Shown in pieces: positions 1 through 8,668 of a stretch of 64,000 bases of DNA. The DNA lies in assembly GCF_000282975.1 (NCBI RefSeq), contig NZ_ALJC01000115.1, forward strand, positions 1 through 64,000, given 5' to 3'. Made by a program: the position numbers and the translations under genes. This DNA comes from Pseudomonas psychrophila HA-4. Lineage in GTDB: Bacteria; Pseudomonadota; Gammaproteobacteria; Pseudomonadales; Pseudomonadaceae. Every line of letters begins with the position of its first letter. Within the stretch, counting starts at the first letter, position 1. The notes under the pieces were generated by a model, which worked only from the letters and a program-made list of their open reading frames with translations, did not search any database and was not told the origin of the DNA.

Positions 1-207
1 CCCTGCTCCCCCGGCGCCGTAGGCCAAAAAGGCCGGTGTGTGCAACAGCGCCACCAAGTCCAGGTCGGCACGCTCGCTGACCAGTACCAGATCAAAGGCG
101 TAGGGCGTGCTGAGGGATTCTTTACCGCTAAAGGACAAGACCTGAAGGTCGCCGTTAAAGCCATCAAAGGTCAGGCTGAAACGAAACGTGGGCTGTGAGC
201 GTGACAT
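1..207 (-). CDS. vgrG: VgrG/TssI type VI secretion spike protein, N-terminal fragment
   Basis: The 69 residues from an ATG at 207, preceded by AAGGAA, have the classic VgrG N-terminus: a beta-rich start followed by LQVLSFSGKESLS, TPYAFDLVLVS and a DLDLVALL segment. VgrG trimers cap the Hcp tube of the type VI secretion system and carry effectors. The gene runs off the left edge of the window, so the gp27/gp5 core, any C-terminal effector extension and downstream effector/immunity genes are not visible. No other T6SS gene is present here, so it is probably an orphan vgrG island or the edge of one. The family assignment is firm; specificity cannot be judged. Confidence 0.85.
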   Translation of the reverse strand, partial: MSRSQPTFRFSLTFDGFNGDLQVLSFSGKESLSTPYAFDLVLVSERADLDLVALLHTPAFLAYGAGGAG

Positions 208-233
208 CCGCGATTCCTTGCGCTGCGGTCGTC

Positions 234-253
234 CTGATGTAACAAAACATCAG
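234..253. promoter_or_regulatory. Inverted repeat in the vgrG leader
   Basis: Arms CTGATGT (234-240) and ACATCAG (247-253) form a perfect 7-bp inverted repeat with a 6-nt spacer, about 30 bp upstream of the vgrG start. It could be an operator or a small 5'-UTR hairpin. No regulator is identified. Confidence 0.3.
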
Positions 254-422
254 GGCTTTATAAGTGCGCAAGTGTGCAAGGGCGGCGTGGAGGCTTGATG
301 TAGGGCGAGTCTTTGCCTGCCAAGGCTTTAGGCGAATATCGGGTAGGAGTTTGGGCGTGTTAGATGTAGTCCGTATTTGCGCAAGCGCTGAGACATGAAG
401 ACCTACGACTTTTTGCGGTCAA

Positions 423-452
423 GGTTCTCCCGGCATCCGTGCCAGGAGAACC
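423..452 (-). terminator. Hairpin downstream of the oligopeptide ABC operon
   Basis: GGTTCTCC (423-430) pairs with GGAGAACC (445-452), and an inner GGCA/TGCC stem closes a TCCG loop. It lies about 90 bp beyond the stop of the ATPase gene. The T-run is weak, so efficiency is uncertain. Confidence 0.5.
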
Positions 453-540
453 CTTCTGTAGAACCTCCGTTCGGCATTGTGAAAGCTGCGACATTCAATG
501 CCTTGATCGATACCACGGCTGTTCGATAACAAGCACCGGC

Positions 541-2253
541 CTAGATCGCGATTTTCCACAGCTGCGATTCATCGAATAGCCACGCCGTGCTTTCCGCTTC
601 AAGGGGCGGCACGACCAGTTCGCTGCCGGCTCCCGGCAGGCGTGGCACGGCACCCAACAGGCGCTGGGTGTAGGCGTGCTGGGGATTCTCGAACAGTACG
701 TCGACCGGCGCGCTTTCCACCACCTTGCCGTGGCGCATCACTAAGACTTGGTCGCTGACGTGGCGAATCACACCTAGGTCATGGGAAATAAACAGATACG
801 CCAGCCCCAGCGCCGCTTGCAGGTCTGCGAGCAAATCCAACACCTGCGCCTGCACCGAGACGTCGAGTGCGGAGACTGGCTCATCGCAAATAATCACCTT
901 CGGGTTGCTGGCAATTGCTCGGGCGATGGCCACGCGTTGGCGTTGCCCACCTGACAATTGCAAGGGCCTGCGCGTGGCCAGATCGGCAGGCAGGCGTACC
1001 TGCTCCAACAATTCACTGATCCGTGCTGGCTGTTGCGATGCGCTGACACCTGCTACATCCAACGCATCCGCGAGGATCTGGCCGATGCTCCAGCGCGGGT
1101 CGAACGAACTGAGGGGGTCTTGATAGATCACACTGATGTCACGCCGATGCAATCGGCGGTCCTTTTCCAGCACCCGATCAGCTCCCACGCCCGACCACGC
1201 ATGGCCAAGAAACTGCACCTGACCGGCATCCGGCTCCAGCAGCCCGAGGACGATACGCGCAACGGTGGTTTTGCCCGAACCGGACTCTCCAACGATGCCG
1301 AGTGTGCGCCCCGCCCGTAGTTCAAAGCTGACGTCATCGACTACCTGACGCGGTTGCTGATCAGGGGCTGTGTAGCGCTTGCCCAGCCCCGTGGCTTTGA
1401 GCAACACCGGCGAGTCGGCTGCGGGACGAGGTGCCACCGCCTGAGCACTGCCTTGTGGGGACAGGCGCGTACCCCGCGCATGCTCGGCGGGCACCGCGTC
1501 CAACAACGCTTGGGTGTAGGGGTGACGCGGGTTACGTAACACCTGCTGCATAGGCCCTTGCTCGACCACCACGCCGTGGCGCAGCACCAGCACTTCATCC
1601 GCCAATTGCGCGACCACGGCCAAGTCATGGCTGATGATTAGCAGCGAGTCGCCGCGCGCCTTGATCTCTTGCAGCACTTGCAGAATCTGCGCCTGTACCG
1701 TGGCGTCCAGCGCGGTGGTCGGTTCGTCGGCGATCACCAGGCCTGGGCTCATCGCCAACGCACTGGCAATCAATGCCCGCTGACGCAGACCGCCAGACAG
1801 CTGATCGGGACGCTGGCGAGCACGCAGTTCAGGCTCGGGCACGCCGACTTTCTCAAGCAATTCGATGACCCGCTCGCGGCGGCTGCGCCGATCACCCCAG
1901 TTGTGGGTCTTGAGGACTTCGAGAATTTCCTTGCCCACCGGCCGCAAGGGGTCGAGTGAGACCAGTGCATCCTGCAACACAAAGCCAATGCCTTTGCCCC
2001 GTAACCCGCGCCAGCCGCGTTCGGACAACGCGAGCAAGTCTTGGCCGCCATAACTTAAGGTGCGTGCAGTCACCCGCGCCCCCGCACCGGCCAAGCCAAT
2101 CAGGCTGCGGGCTGTCACGCTTTTGCCTGAGCCCGACTCCCCCACCAACGCCAGGGTCTTGCCGGGGGCCAGGGTGAAAGACACATTGCGCACCACAGAC
2201 TGGCCGCCAAATTCGATGGACAAGCCCTCGACGATCAAATGTTTATCGCTCAT
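541..2253 (-). CDS. Oligopeptide/dipeptide ABC transporter, fused double ATPase (DppD-DppF type)
   Basis: This 570-aa protein has two ABC ATPase halves in tandem, which power uptake through the two permeases encoded just upstream. Half one has Walker A GESGSGKS (about residues 38-45), signature LSGGLRQR (152-159) and Walker B LVIADEP (172-178). Half two has GESGSGKT (about 322-329), LSGGQRQR (433-440) and VIICDEP. The short segment after each Walker B region (NPRHPYTQALL, NPQHAYTQRLL) is the oligopeptide-ABC C-terminal motif. The start at 2253 is chosen because it overlaps the permease stop as ATGA and gives a normal N-terminus; longer upstream readings run into the permease. The layout resembles GsiA/YejF. 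The substrate is unknown; the linked monooxygenase suggests a small organic or organosulfur compound rather than peptides. Confidence 0.9.
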   Translation of the reverse strand: MSDKHLIVEGLSIEFGGQSVVRNVSFTLAPGKTLALVGESGSGKSVTARSLIGLAGAGARVTARTLSYGGQDLLALSERGWRGLRGKGIGFVLQDALVSLDPLRPVGKEILEVLKTHNWGDRRSRRERVIELLEKVGVPEPELRARQRPDQLSGGLRQRALIASALAMSPGLVIADEPTTALDATVQAQILQVLQEIKARGDSLLIISHDLAVVAQLADEVLVLRHGVVVEQGPMQQVLRNPRHPYTQALLDAVPAEHARGTRLSPQGSAQAVAPRPAADSPVLLKATGLGKRYTAPDQQPRQVVDDVSFELRAGRTLGIVGESGSGKTTVARIVLGLLEPDAGQVQFLGHAWSGVGADRVLEKDRRLHRRDISVIYQDPLSSFDPRWSIGQILADALDVAGVSASQQPARISELLEQVRLPADLATRRPLQLSGGQRQRVAIARAIASNPKVIICDEPVSALDVSVQAQVLDLLADLQAALGLAYLFISHDLGVIRHVSDQVLVMRHGKVVESAPVDVLFENPQHAYTQRLLGAVPRLPGAGSELVVPPLEAESTAWLFDESQLWKIAI

Positions 2254-3113
2254 GACAGACGACCCTCCAGGCGTTGTTGCAGATAACGACCGGCGACTGT
2301 GGTCGACAGCGTGGTAAGTACGATGAATAGCCCGGGGAAGAAGGTCAGCCACCAAGCGTTTGCCACAAAGTCGCGGCCCATGGACAGCATGGTCCCCCAC
2401 TCCGGCGCTGGCGGTGGTGCGCCTAAGCCCAGAAAACTCAGGGCCGAGGCCCAGACAATTGCCTGGCCGACGCCCATGGTCAGGGTCACAATCAGCGGGC
2501 GCATGGCATTGGGCAACAGTTGGCGCACAATAATCCGCCACGTCGGGTGACCAAGGGCGACAGCCGCCTCGATGTAGCCCGAATGACGCACTGCCAACAC
2601 CTGACCGCGCACCATCCGCGCATAGCCGGGTGCCGTACCCAATCCGGTGGCGACAATCAGCGGCCCGATACCGCTGCCAAATACCGCGACAAACAGCAGC
2701 GCGAGTATCAGGCTGGGGAACGCGAATAGAATTTCCAGCAGCCAATTAACCCCGCGATCCAGCCGAGGGCCGCCCAGCCCGCCCAGTAACCCCAGAGCAA
2801 TCGCGACAGACATGGCCAGCGCAGTGGCCGCCAAACCGATCAACAATGACTGGCGTGTGCCGTAAATCACCCGCGAGAAAATATCGCGCCCCGACTGATC
2901 GGTGCCGAACCAGTGGCCCCACCCCGGAGGGTGAAACGCGTCATTGGGCACAATCGCCAAGGGGTTGCTGTGGGCGAAGAGTTGCGGCACCAGCGCCGCG
3001 ATGATCACAAACAGCAAAAATCCAAACGCCAACAAAGGCCCCAGTCGTACGTTGCGGGCTACACGCTGCACCCGAATACCGGGCAGTTGGGTCTCCAACG
3101 TCAATGCGCTCAT
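2250..3113 (-). CDS. ABC transporter inner-membrane permease, DppC type
   Basis: This 287-aa permease has the DppC/OppC layout: an N-terminal hydrophobic helix (LLAFGFLLFVIIAALVPQLF), a periplasmic loop with HWFGTDQSGRDIFSRVIYGTR, then five more helices with an EAA-type loop around EAAVALGHPTWRIIVRQLLPN that contacts the ATPase. The FGTDQSGRDIFSR segment is highly typical of the family. The start at 3113 (MSALTLE) overlaps the upstream permease stop by 4 bp, and its own stop overlaps the ATPase start by 4 bp, so the genes are translationally coupled. Confidence 0.9.
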   Translation of the reverse strand: MSALTLETQLPGIRVQRVARNVRLGPLLAFGFLLFVIIAALVPQLFAHSNPLAIVPNDAFHPPGWGHWFGTDQSGRDIFSRVIYGTRQSLLIGLAATALAMSVAIALGLLGGLGGPRLDRGVNWLLEILFAFPSLILALLFVAVFGSGIGPLIVATGLGTAPGYARMVRGQVLAVRHSGYIEAAVALGHPTWRIIVRQLLPNAMRPLIVTLTMGVGQAIVWASALSFLGLGAPPPAPEWGTMLSMGRDFVANAWWLTFFPGLFIVLTTLSTTVAGRYLQQRLEGRLS

Positions 3114-4090
3114 GCTGTTTTCCCCTGTTGACGAGGGTCGACCCACAGGTACAACAGGTCGACCACAATGTTGGCCAGCACATAGACGGCGGCGACCGCC
3201 AGACTGATGCCGATGGTCAGCGGCAAATCCTGCGCCTGCACCGCCTGATACAGCTGGCGGCCCAGCCCCTTGCGCGAAAAGATCACTTCAATCACCACTG
3301 CACCGCTGATCAAGGCGCCGATGGCCCAACCCGATAATGAAATACCGGGCAATACCGCATGCCGCAGCGCGTGCTTGAAACGCACAGCCGTCTCACTCAA
3401 ACCGCGCGTGCGGGCGGTCAGGACGAAGGGTTGTTCCAAGGTAAATTCCAGTGACTCGCGGGTCACTTGAGCGATAAACCCCGCGAGCGGAATCGCCAGC
3501 GCTAAAGACGGCAATACCAACGTGCGCCAGCCATCGCTACCAGCAGGTGGGAACCAGCGCAAACCAAAGGCAAACACCGCCAGCAGTAAAATACCGATCC
3601 AGAAATGCGGCAATGCGGCTGAGAGGGTTTCGGCCAGCGATGCCAGATTGGACACCCAGCGCCGCCGCCCCGCGGTGAGTACGGTCAGCAACAACACCAG
3701 CAGCCATGCCAATAGCAGCGAGGTGAAGGTCAGTTGCAGCGTCGCCCAAGACTGTTCAGCAAGCACCTTGGTGACAGGTAAATGTTGAGAGTAAGAAACC
3801 CCCAAATCGCCCTGGACCAGGCGCCCCAGATACAGCCCATATTGAACCGCCAGAGGCTTGTCCAAACCGTATTCACGGGTAGCTTCGGCGATGGTTTCAG
3901 GGGTGGGATTGGCGCTTTGGCCGCCGAGGATCGCCAGCACCGGATCACCCGGTATCAGGCGCAGGGCAAAAAAGGTCAGGGTCGCCACAGCCCACAGCAC
4001 AAGCACCCCACCGGCCAGCCGCCACACGGCTCGCCGGCCCAATTGTGCCCAGCGTTCGTGTTGTGGGTTCACCGCTTTTATTTGGCTCAT
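3110..4090 (-). CDS. ABC transporter inner-membrane permease, DppB type
   Basis: This 326-aa DppB/OppB-like permease has an N-terminal helix (VLVLWAVATLTFFALRLIPGDP), the family motif PGDPVLAILGG and a C-terminal EAA-like segment (RTRGLSETAVRFKHALRHAVLP). It pairs with the DppC-type protein to form the pore. The start at 4090 (MSQIKAV) follows a GGGTGA site; a longer reading from 4126 overlaps the binding-protein gene by more and lacks a ribosome site. It lies 13 bp after the binding-protein stop, in the usual order binding protein, B, C, D-F. Confidence 0.9.
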   Translation of the reverse strand: MSQIKAVNPQHERWAQLGRRAVWRLAGGVLVLWAVATLTFFALRLIPGDPVLAILGGQSANPTPETIAEATREYGLDKPLAVQYGLYLGRLVQGDLGVSYSQHLPVTKVLAEQSWATLQLTFTSLLLAWLLVLLLTVLTAGRRRWVSNLASLAETLSAALPHFWIGILLLAVFAFGLRWFPPAGSDGWRTLVLPSLALAIPLAGFIAQVTRESLEFTLEQPFVLTARTRGLSETAVRFKHALRHAVLPGISLSGWAIGALISGAVVIEVIFSRKGLGRQLYQAVQAQDLPLTIGISLAVAAVYVLANIVVDLLYLWVDPRQQGKTA

Positions 4091-4103
4091 TTGTTCACCC
4101 TTT

Positions 4104-5756
4104 TCATTTGTTGACCCAAGCGTCATACAGATACGTCACCGCCAGAGACGGCTCCAGTCGCACACCTTGGGTGGTCTTGTAGATCCCCAGACGCGAGCTT
4201 TGCGGGTAAGTGGTCAGTTGCAGGTACTGGTTCGAGGCAATCTGTTGAGCGTTGTAATACAGCGCACGCCGCTGTTCAGGATCTTGCGTAGCCAAGGCTT
4301 GCTGGATCAGCGCGTCAAACGACGCGTCGTTGAAGCCTGCGGTGTTCTGGTGATAACCGCCGACACCGGCAGGGCGAATGAACTCAGAGCCAAAAATGAT
4401 CCGCAGCACGTCGGCAGTATTGGTATTCCAATACCCGAGCCGCACGTCATAGTCCCAGTCAGCCTGGCGTTTTGTGGCTTGAACATCACTCATCAGCTCG
4501 ACAATCAGCTGAAAACCGGCTTGGCGTGTGGTGGCCTGAACCTGCTCCCAGAGCGTGACTTCCGAGGGCGGCGTTCGGTTGCCCATCACCACATGCACTT
4601 GCAGGCGTTTGCCGTCACGGGTTCGGTAACCGTCGGCATCGCGCCCGGTCCAACCGGCTTCATCCAGCAGTTGGGCAGCGCGAGCCGGGGCGTACTCCTG
4701 AGCGTGTTCGAAATCCGGACTGTAGAAGCGAGTCGCCGAACTCAGCGGACCACCTGCCCGCGGGAACTCATTGAAATACACACTTTTGAGGGCGCCCACG
4801 ACATCGGCACTGCGCACAAAGGCTTCACGCACTTTGAGATCATCGAACGGGGCGCGGGTAATGTTCAGTGTGCCGTTGGTAGGGTTGCCGGGACGCAACG
4901 CCACCAGCAGGGTGAGATCGGGATTGCGCCGCGCAGCCTCGTGGGACTCAGGAGGTAATGACTCAATCACATCCACCTCCCCTGCTTGCAACGAGGCGAA
5001 TCGAACGGAAGGTTCTTGAATGAACTTCCAGACGATCCGTTCCAGCCAAGCTGGGCCTTGATGCTTGGCGGTCGGCGGCGCCCAGTTGTAATCAGCGTTG
5101 CGCACCAGTTCGACCTGGCTTTGACGGTCCCAACGGACGATTTTGAACGGGCCGCTGCCAACTGGACTTTCACAGTTTTCGTCTCGCGAGCGCAGCAAAG
5201 CGGTGGGCGACTCGATACCGAGAAAGCCCTGCGCCAGTACTTCCAAAAAGGCCGCGTAGGGGGTGGCCAGATGGACCACCGCCGTGTGCTCATCGATCAC
5301 GTCAGTGCTGCGGTATTGGCGGATATAGCCGCCAGCCGTGCTCGACTGGGTTTTGGGGTTGGCCATGTGATCAAGGTTGGCCTTGACCGCAGCAGCGTTG
5401 AACGGTGTGCCGTCGGTGAAGTGCACGTCATCGCGCAAATGGAAGGTGTAATCCAAGCCATCGGCAGACACCTCCCAACGCGTGGCCAGCCACGGGCCGA
5501 TTTGGCCTTGCGCGTCCATCGAGACCAGCGAGTCGAGGTATTGCTGGCCGATGAATACCTGCGGCATATCACCTGACACGTGAGGGTCGAGGCAGGTAGG
5601 TTCACGGTCGGTGGCATAAATCAGGGTGCCGCCGCTGACCGGCTTGTCGCTGCGCGTGACGGTTGACGTTTGCTGACCACAGCCGATCAACACAGAGCAC
5701 AGGGCCGCGATACCGAGCAATGGGAGGTGTCGAATAGAAGATAAGTTATCGCGCAT
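4104..5756 (-). CDS. Family 5 extracellular solute-binding lipoprotein
   Basis: This 550-aa periplasmic binding protein starts at 5756 (MRDNLSS). It has a lipoprotein signal peptide with lipobox LIGC near residue 25, so it is expected to be membrane-anchored. The mature part shows the SBP_bac_5 pattern: GGTLIYATDREPTCLDPH, then the signature region WEVSADGLDYTFHLRDDVHFTDGTPFNA. It is the first gene of the transporter operon and supplies the substrate to the permeases. Family and role are clear; the ligand is not, since the fold binds peptides, nickel, opines and other small molecules. The 177-bp gap to the monooxygenase gene carries an inverted repeat and may contain a separate promoter. Confidence 0.88.
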   Translation of the reverse strand: MRDNLSSIRHLPLLGIAALCSVLIGCGQQTSTVTRSDKPVSGGTLIYATDREPTCLDPHVSGDMPQVFIGQQYLDSLVSMDAQGQIGPWLATRWEVSADGLDYTFHLRDDVHFTDGTPFNAAAVKANLDHMANPKTQSSTAGGYIRQYRSTDVIDEHTAVVHLATPYAAFLEVLAQGFLGIESPTALLRSRDENCESPVGSGPFKIVRWDRQSQVELVRNADYNWAPPTAKHQGPAWLERIVWKFIQEPSVRFASLQAGEVDVIESLPPESHEAARRNPDLTLLVALRPGNPTNGTLNITRAPFDDLKVREAFVRSADVVGALKSVYFNEFPRAGGPLSSATRFYSPDFEHAQEYAPARAAQLLDEAGWTGRDADGYRTRDGKRLQVHVVMGNRTPPSEVTLWEQVQATTRQAGFQLIVELMSDVQATKRQADWDYDVRLGYWNTNTADVLRIIFGSEFIRPAGVGGYHQNTAGFNDASFDALIQQALATQDPEQRRALYYNAQQIASNQYLQLTTYPQSSRLGIYKTTQGVRLEPSLAVTYLYDAWVNK

Positions 5757-5893
5757 GAGGGCCTGCTGCCTTAAGTCCGGGAATAAGGCTGTTGCACAAG
5801 GCATGCCGGGTTTTTAGCCCAGTAAATAGGCGTGAATGGGTTTGGGAAGGGGGTTAAAAGCAACAGTGTGTGCAGCGACTGTTGGAGGGCCAA

Positions 5894-5918
5894 CAGTTGC
5901 CGCAAAGCTCGGCAACTG
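5894..5918 (-). terminator. Inverted repeat between the monooxygenase and binding-protein genes
   Basis: CAGTTGCCG (5894-5902) and CGGCAACTG (5910-5918) form a perfect 9-bp stem with a 7-nt loop. An overlapping CTGTTGG/CCAACAG stem lies beside it. It may act as an attenuator between the enzymes and the transporter, or it is a REP-like remnant. Confidence 0.45.
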
Positions 5919-5933
5919 CTACGCCGTCTCGGT

Positions 5934-7334
5934 TTACCGGGTAAATCGCAAGGGTTTAGCCGGCTGCTGTAACAGCGCAGGGTCGCGATAACGGGCGCCG
6001 AAATGGTCATCTGGCAAGCGCGTCTGCCCAGCCCCAAACAAGCGCTCGCGGAGGGTTTCGCCTTCGTTGTAGCGCTCGCGAAAACGACCCCGACGACGCA
6101 GTTCCGGGATCACCAGTTCGATAAAGTCCCGGGCGGTTTCGAACGACAGGTACTGGCGCAAGTTAATCCCGTCGATGCCGTCGACATCCAGCCACTTTTC
6201 GATTTCGTCCGCCACCACCGTCGGTGTCCCCGCCACGAAGAATCGCTCCCGGTTAAACCCAGAAAACTGGGCCAACACCGTACCCACGGTCCACTCGGGT
6301 TTGTAGCGCTGCAAGCTCTCCCAGCCTTCAACTTTGAGTTCGAGCAAATCACTGATCAGCGCATCCTTGGGGTAGGCCGTCAGGTCAATGGCCGACTGCG
6401 CATGGGCCAGGGATGCTTCAACGCTCATCAATTTGCGATAGCTGTCGAGCTTGCGACTGACCTCTTCGTCGGTGCGCCCCACAATCACGCCGGCCATGAC
6501 GATGAACTTTAAACCCGCCGGGTCCCGTTCATGGGCGACGGCCTTGTTACGCATGGCCTGGATGTTGGCGCGTACCTCTTGGGCATCCAGTCCGCCGGTG
6601 AAGACCACTTCGGCATGTCGACCTGCAAACTCGATACCCGCCGGTGAACCGGTTGCCTGAAACAACACGGGGGTGCGCTGTCGCGAGGGCTGGCACAGGT
6701 GTGGCCCAGCAACGCGAAAGTGCTCGCCGACGTGGTTGATGTAACGCACTTTTTGCGGGTCGGTGTACACACGCTGTTCGCGGTCCTGGATCACCGCATC
6801 ATCGTCCCAGGAGCCCTCCCACAGTTTGTAGAGCACATCCAGGTACTCATCAGCGATTTCATAGCGATGATCGTGTACCACCTCGGTGGCATGCCCGAAA
6901 TTGCGGGCTGCATTGGGCAGGTAGGAGGTGACGATGTTCCAGCCCACCCGGCCCTTGGTCAGGTGATCAAGGGTGCTCATGCGCCGGGCAAAGGCGAACG
7001 GCGGTTCGTAAGTGGTCGAAAACGTCGCGCCAAAGCCCAGGTTCTTGGTCACTGCGGCCATGGCTGGAATCACCATCAGCGGGTCGTTGCTGGGGATCTG
7101 CATGGCTTCGCGCAATGACGTTTGCGGGCCATCACGAAAACGGTCGTAAGTACCGATGACGTCTGCCAGAAACACCCCGTCAAACGTCCCGTACTCCAAC
7201 AGTTGAGCGAGTTCAGTCCAGTAATCAAGGTCGTTAAAGCGGTGCCGATTGTTCTCGGGGTGAACCCACAAGCCGTGAACGATATGGCTCACGCAATTCA
7301 TTTCAAACAGGTTGACGTGCAGTTGCTTGGGCAT
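5934..7334 (-). CDS. FMN-dependent monooxygenase, NtaA/SnaA/DszA family
   Basis: This 466-aa protein belongs to the bacterial luciferase-like group of two-component monooxygenases, which use reduced FMN supplied by a separate reductase. Typical segments are the N-terminal WVHPENNRHRFNDLDYW, GTFDGVFLADVIGTYD, LDHLTKGRVGWNIVTSY and YEIADEYLDVLYKLWEGSW, all shared with nitrilotriacetate, pristinamycin and dibenzothiophene-sulfone monooxygenases. Length matches the family. The ATG at 7334 has AAGGAG eight bases upstream. It is 15 bp downstream of the aldo/keto reductase gene, so the two are co-transcribed. No flavin reductase gene is visible nearby, so FMNH2 must come from elsewhere. In pseudomonads such genes often serve sulfur scavenging; that is an inference here. 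Confidence 0.88.
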   Translation of the reverse strand: MPKQLHVNLFEMNCVSHIVHGLWVHPENNRHRFNDLDYWTELAQLLEYGTFDGVFLADVIGTYDRFRDGPQTSLREAMQIPSNDPLMVIPAMAAVTKNLGFGATFSTTYEPPFAFARRMSTLDHLTKGRVGWNIVTSYLPNAARNFGHATEVVHDHRYEIADEYLDVLYKLWEGSWDDDAVIQDREQRVYTDPQKVRYINHVGEHFRVAGPHLCQPSRQRTPVLFQATGSPAGIEFAGRHAEVVFTGGLDAQEVRANIQAMRNKAVAHERDPAGLKFIVMAGVIVGRTDEEVSRKLDSYRKLMSVEASLAHAQSAIDLTAYPKDALISDLLELKVEGWESLQRYKPEWTVGTVLAQFSGFNRERFFVAGTPTVVADEIEKWLDVDGIDGINLRQYLSFETARDFIELVIPELRRRGRFRERYNEGETLRERLFGAGQTRLPDDHFGARYRDPALLQQPAKPLRFTR

Positions 7335-7349
7335 CGCCCGTACTCCTTC

Positions 7350-8405
7350 CTATGGCGCCGGGTTAGGGATGCGCTGATGGATGGCCTCAATCCGGGCCAA
7401 TATCTCTTCACTGAGGGTGACATGGAGCGCACTGAGGTTGTCGCGCAGTTGAACCAGGCTGGTCTGCCCGGTCAGGGCGCTGGCAACAAAGGGTTTGTTG
7501 ATGACAAATGCCAAGGCCAATTGCGCAGGCGTCAGGTTGTGCTCTTGGGCGATCTGCACATAACCGGCGATGGCTTCTTGCGCCAGCTCGCTGTCGTAGC
7601 GACTGAAGGTTCGATACACCGCTGCCAAGCGCGAGCCTTCGGGACGCGCACCGCCCAGGTACTTACCCGTCAATGTGCCGAACGCCAACGGCGAGTACGC
7701 CAGCAGCCCCACACCTTCGCGATGGGTGAATTCCGACAGGCCGCCCTCATACAGGCGATTGAGCAAGCTGTAGGGGTTTTGCACGCTGACAATTCGCGGC
7801 AGCCCCAGGCGCTCGCTCTGCTTGATAAATTCGGCCACGCCCCACGGTGTTTCGTTGGAGACACCGATGTGCCGCACCTTGCCCGCCTTGACCTGATCGG
7901 CCAGCACCGACAAGGTTTCTTCGATGGCCACGCTTTGCGTGTCTTCGACATACGGGTATTCGCGCTGCCCGAAAAAATTCGTCGGGCGATCTGGCCAGTG
8001 CAGTTGATAAAGATCGAGGTAGTCAGTGTTGAGGCGCTTAAGGCTGCCGTCCAGGGCTTCGACGATGTTGCGCCGGTCATGGCGGGTTAGGCCGTCACGA
8101 ATGTGCAACTGGCCACCGGGTTCCCGGGCCGGACCGGCAATTTTGCTCGCCAGCACGATGTCTGCACGGCGCGCACTGTTCGCCGCCAGCCAGTTACCTA
8201 AGTAACGTTCGGTGGTGCGCCAGGTTTCGCCGCGCGTGGGCGTGGGGTACATCTCGGCGGTGTCGATCAGGTTGACGCCTTCGGCCAGCGCCAGATCGAT
8301 CTGCTGGTGGGCATCGCTTTCGCTGTTCTGATGGCCCCAGGTCATGGTGCCAAGGCCCAGAACACTGACATTGATGTCGCTGTTGCCCAGTTGACGGTAA
8401 TACAT
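7350..8405 (-). CDS. Aldo/keto reductase, Tas (YgdS) subfamily
   Basis: This 351-aa NADPH-dependent aldo/keto reductase is close along its whole length to E. coli Tas: shared segments include LGLGTMTWGHQNSE, INLIDTAEMYP (here VNLIDTAEMYP), LDLYQLHWPDRPTNFFG and QNPYSLLNRLYEGGL. The catalytic tetrad is visible as D and Y in the DTAEMY region, K in the LASKIAGP strand and H in LYQLHWP. The start at 8405 gives the canonical MYYRQLGNS N-terminus. It is the first gene of a two-gene unit with the monooxygenase and may reduce an aldehyde or ketone released by it. The biochemical substrate of Tas proteins is not well defined. Confidence 0.87.
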   Translation of the reverse strand: MYYRQLGNSDINVSVLGLGTMTWGHQNSESDAHQQIDLALAEGVNLIDTAEMYPTPTRGETWRTTERYLGNWLAANSARRADIVLASKIAGPAREPGGQLHIRDGLTRHDRRNIVEALDGSLKRLNTDYLDLYQLHWPDRPTNFFGQREYPYVEDTQSVAIEETLSVLADQVKAGKVRHIGVSNETPWGVAEFIKQSERLGLPRIVSVQNPYSLLNRLYEGGLSEFTHREGVGLLAYSPLAFGTLTGKYLGGARPEGSRLAAVYRTFSRYDSELAQEAIAGYVQIAQEHNLTPAQLALAFVINKPFVASALTGQTSLVQLRDNLSALHVTLSEEILARIEAIHQRIPNPAP

Positions 8406-8639
8406 GGGAAGTCCTTTTAGCAGGCAGTAATGCAATCACGTTAAACACTTGAGGTGTTTGTCACTGCCAAAGACTTATGCACCGAACATGCCACGGGCAC
8501 TAACGTAATAACGGGCAACTGCCACTGCGGGTTAACGGTTTATTCTCGTGCGACGCACGTGTTGAGCGCCATGCAATGTGTTTATCAACTGTTGAATCAC
8601 CAACAACACACCCTTGCTCGCGCTCTTTTTAAAAGATCA

Positions 8640-8668
8640 GAAGATCGCGAGTAAGCTCGCTCCTACGG
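8640..8668. repeat. Partial REP-like element
   Basis: The segment around GATCGCGAGTAAGCTCGCTC is the kind of short palindrome scattered between Pseudomonas genes. It overlaps the 3' end of the LysR gene and may help terminate it. Only one copy of this form was noticed in the window. Confidence 0.4.

Larger units (their letters stand above)
208..540. other. Gene-free interval between vgrG and the ABC transporter operon
   Basis: This 333-bp stretch holds the vgrG leader (with the repeat at 234-253) and the terminator hairpin of the transporter operon at 423-452. I see no credible coding sequence in it. Confidence 0.5.

Noticed and set aside
3858..4958. 366-codon open frame on the plus strand
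   Set aside because: It lies antisense to the solute-binding protein and DppB genes, and its translation has no recognisable domain; long antisense frames are expected in GC-rich DNA.
8454..8654. 66-codon plus-strand frame between the aldo/keto reductase and LysR genes
   Set aside because: No ribosome site; overlaps a REP-like element and the divergent control region.
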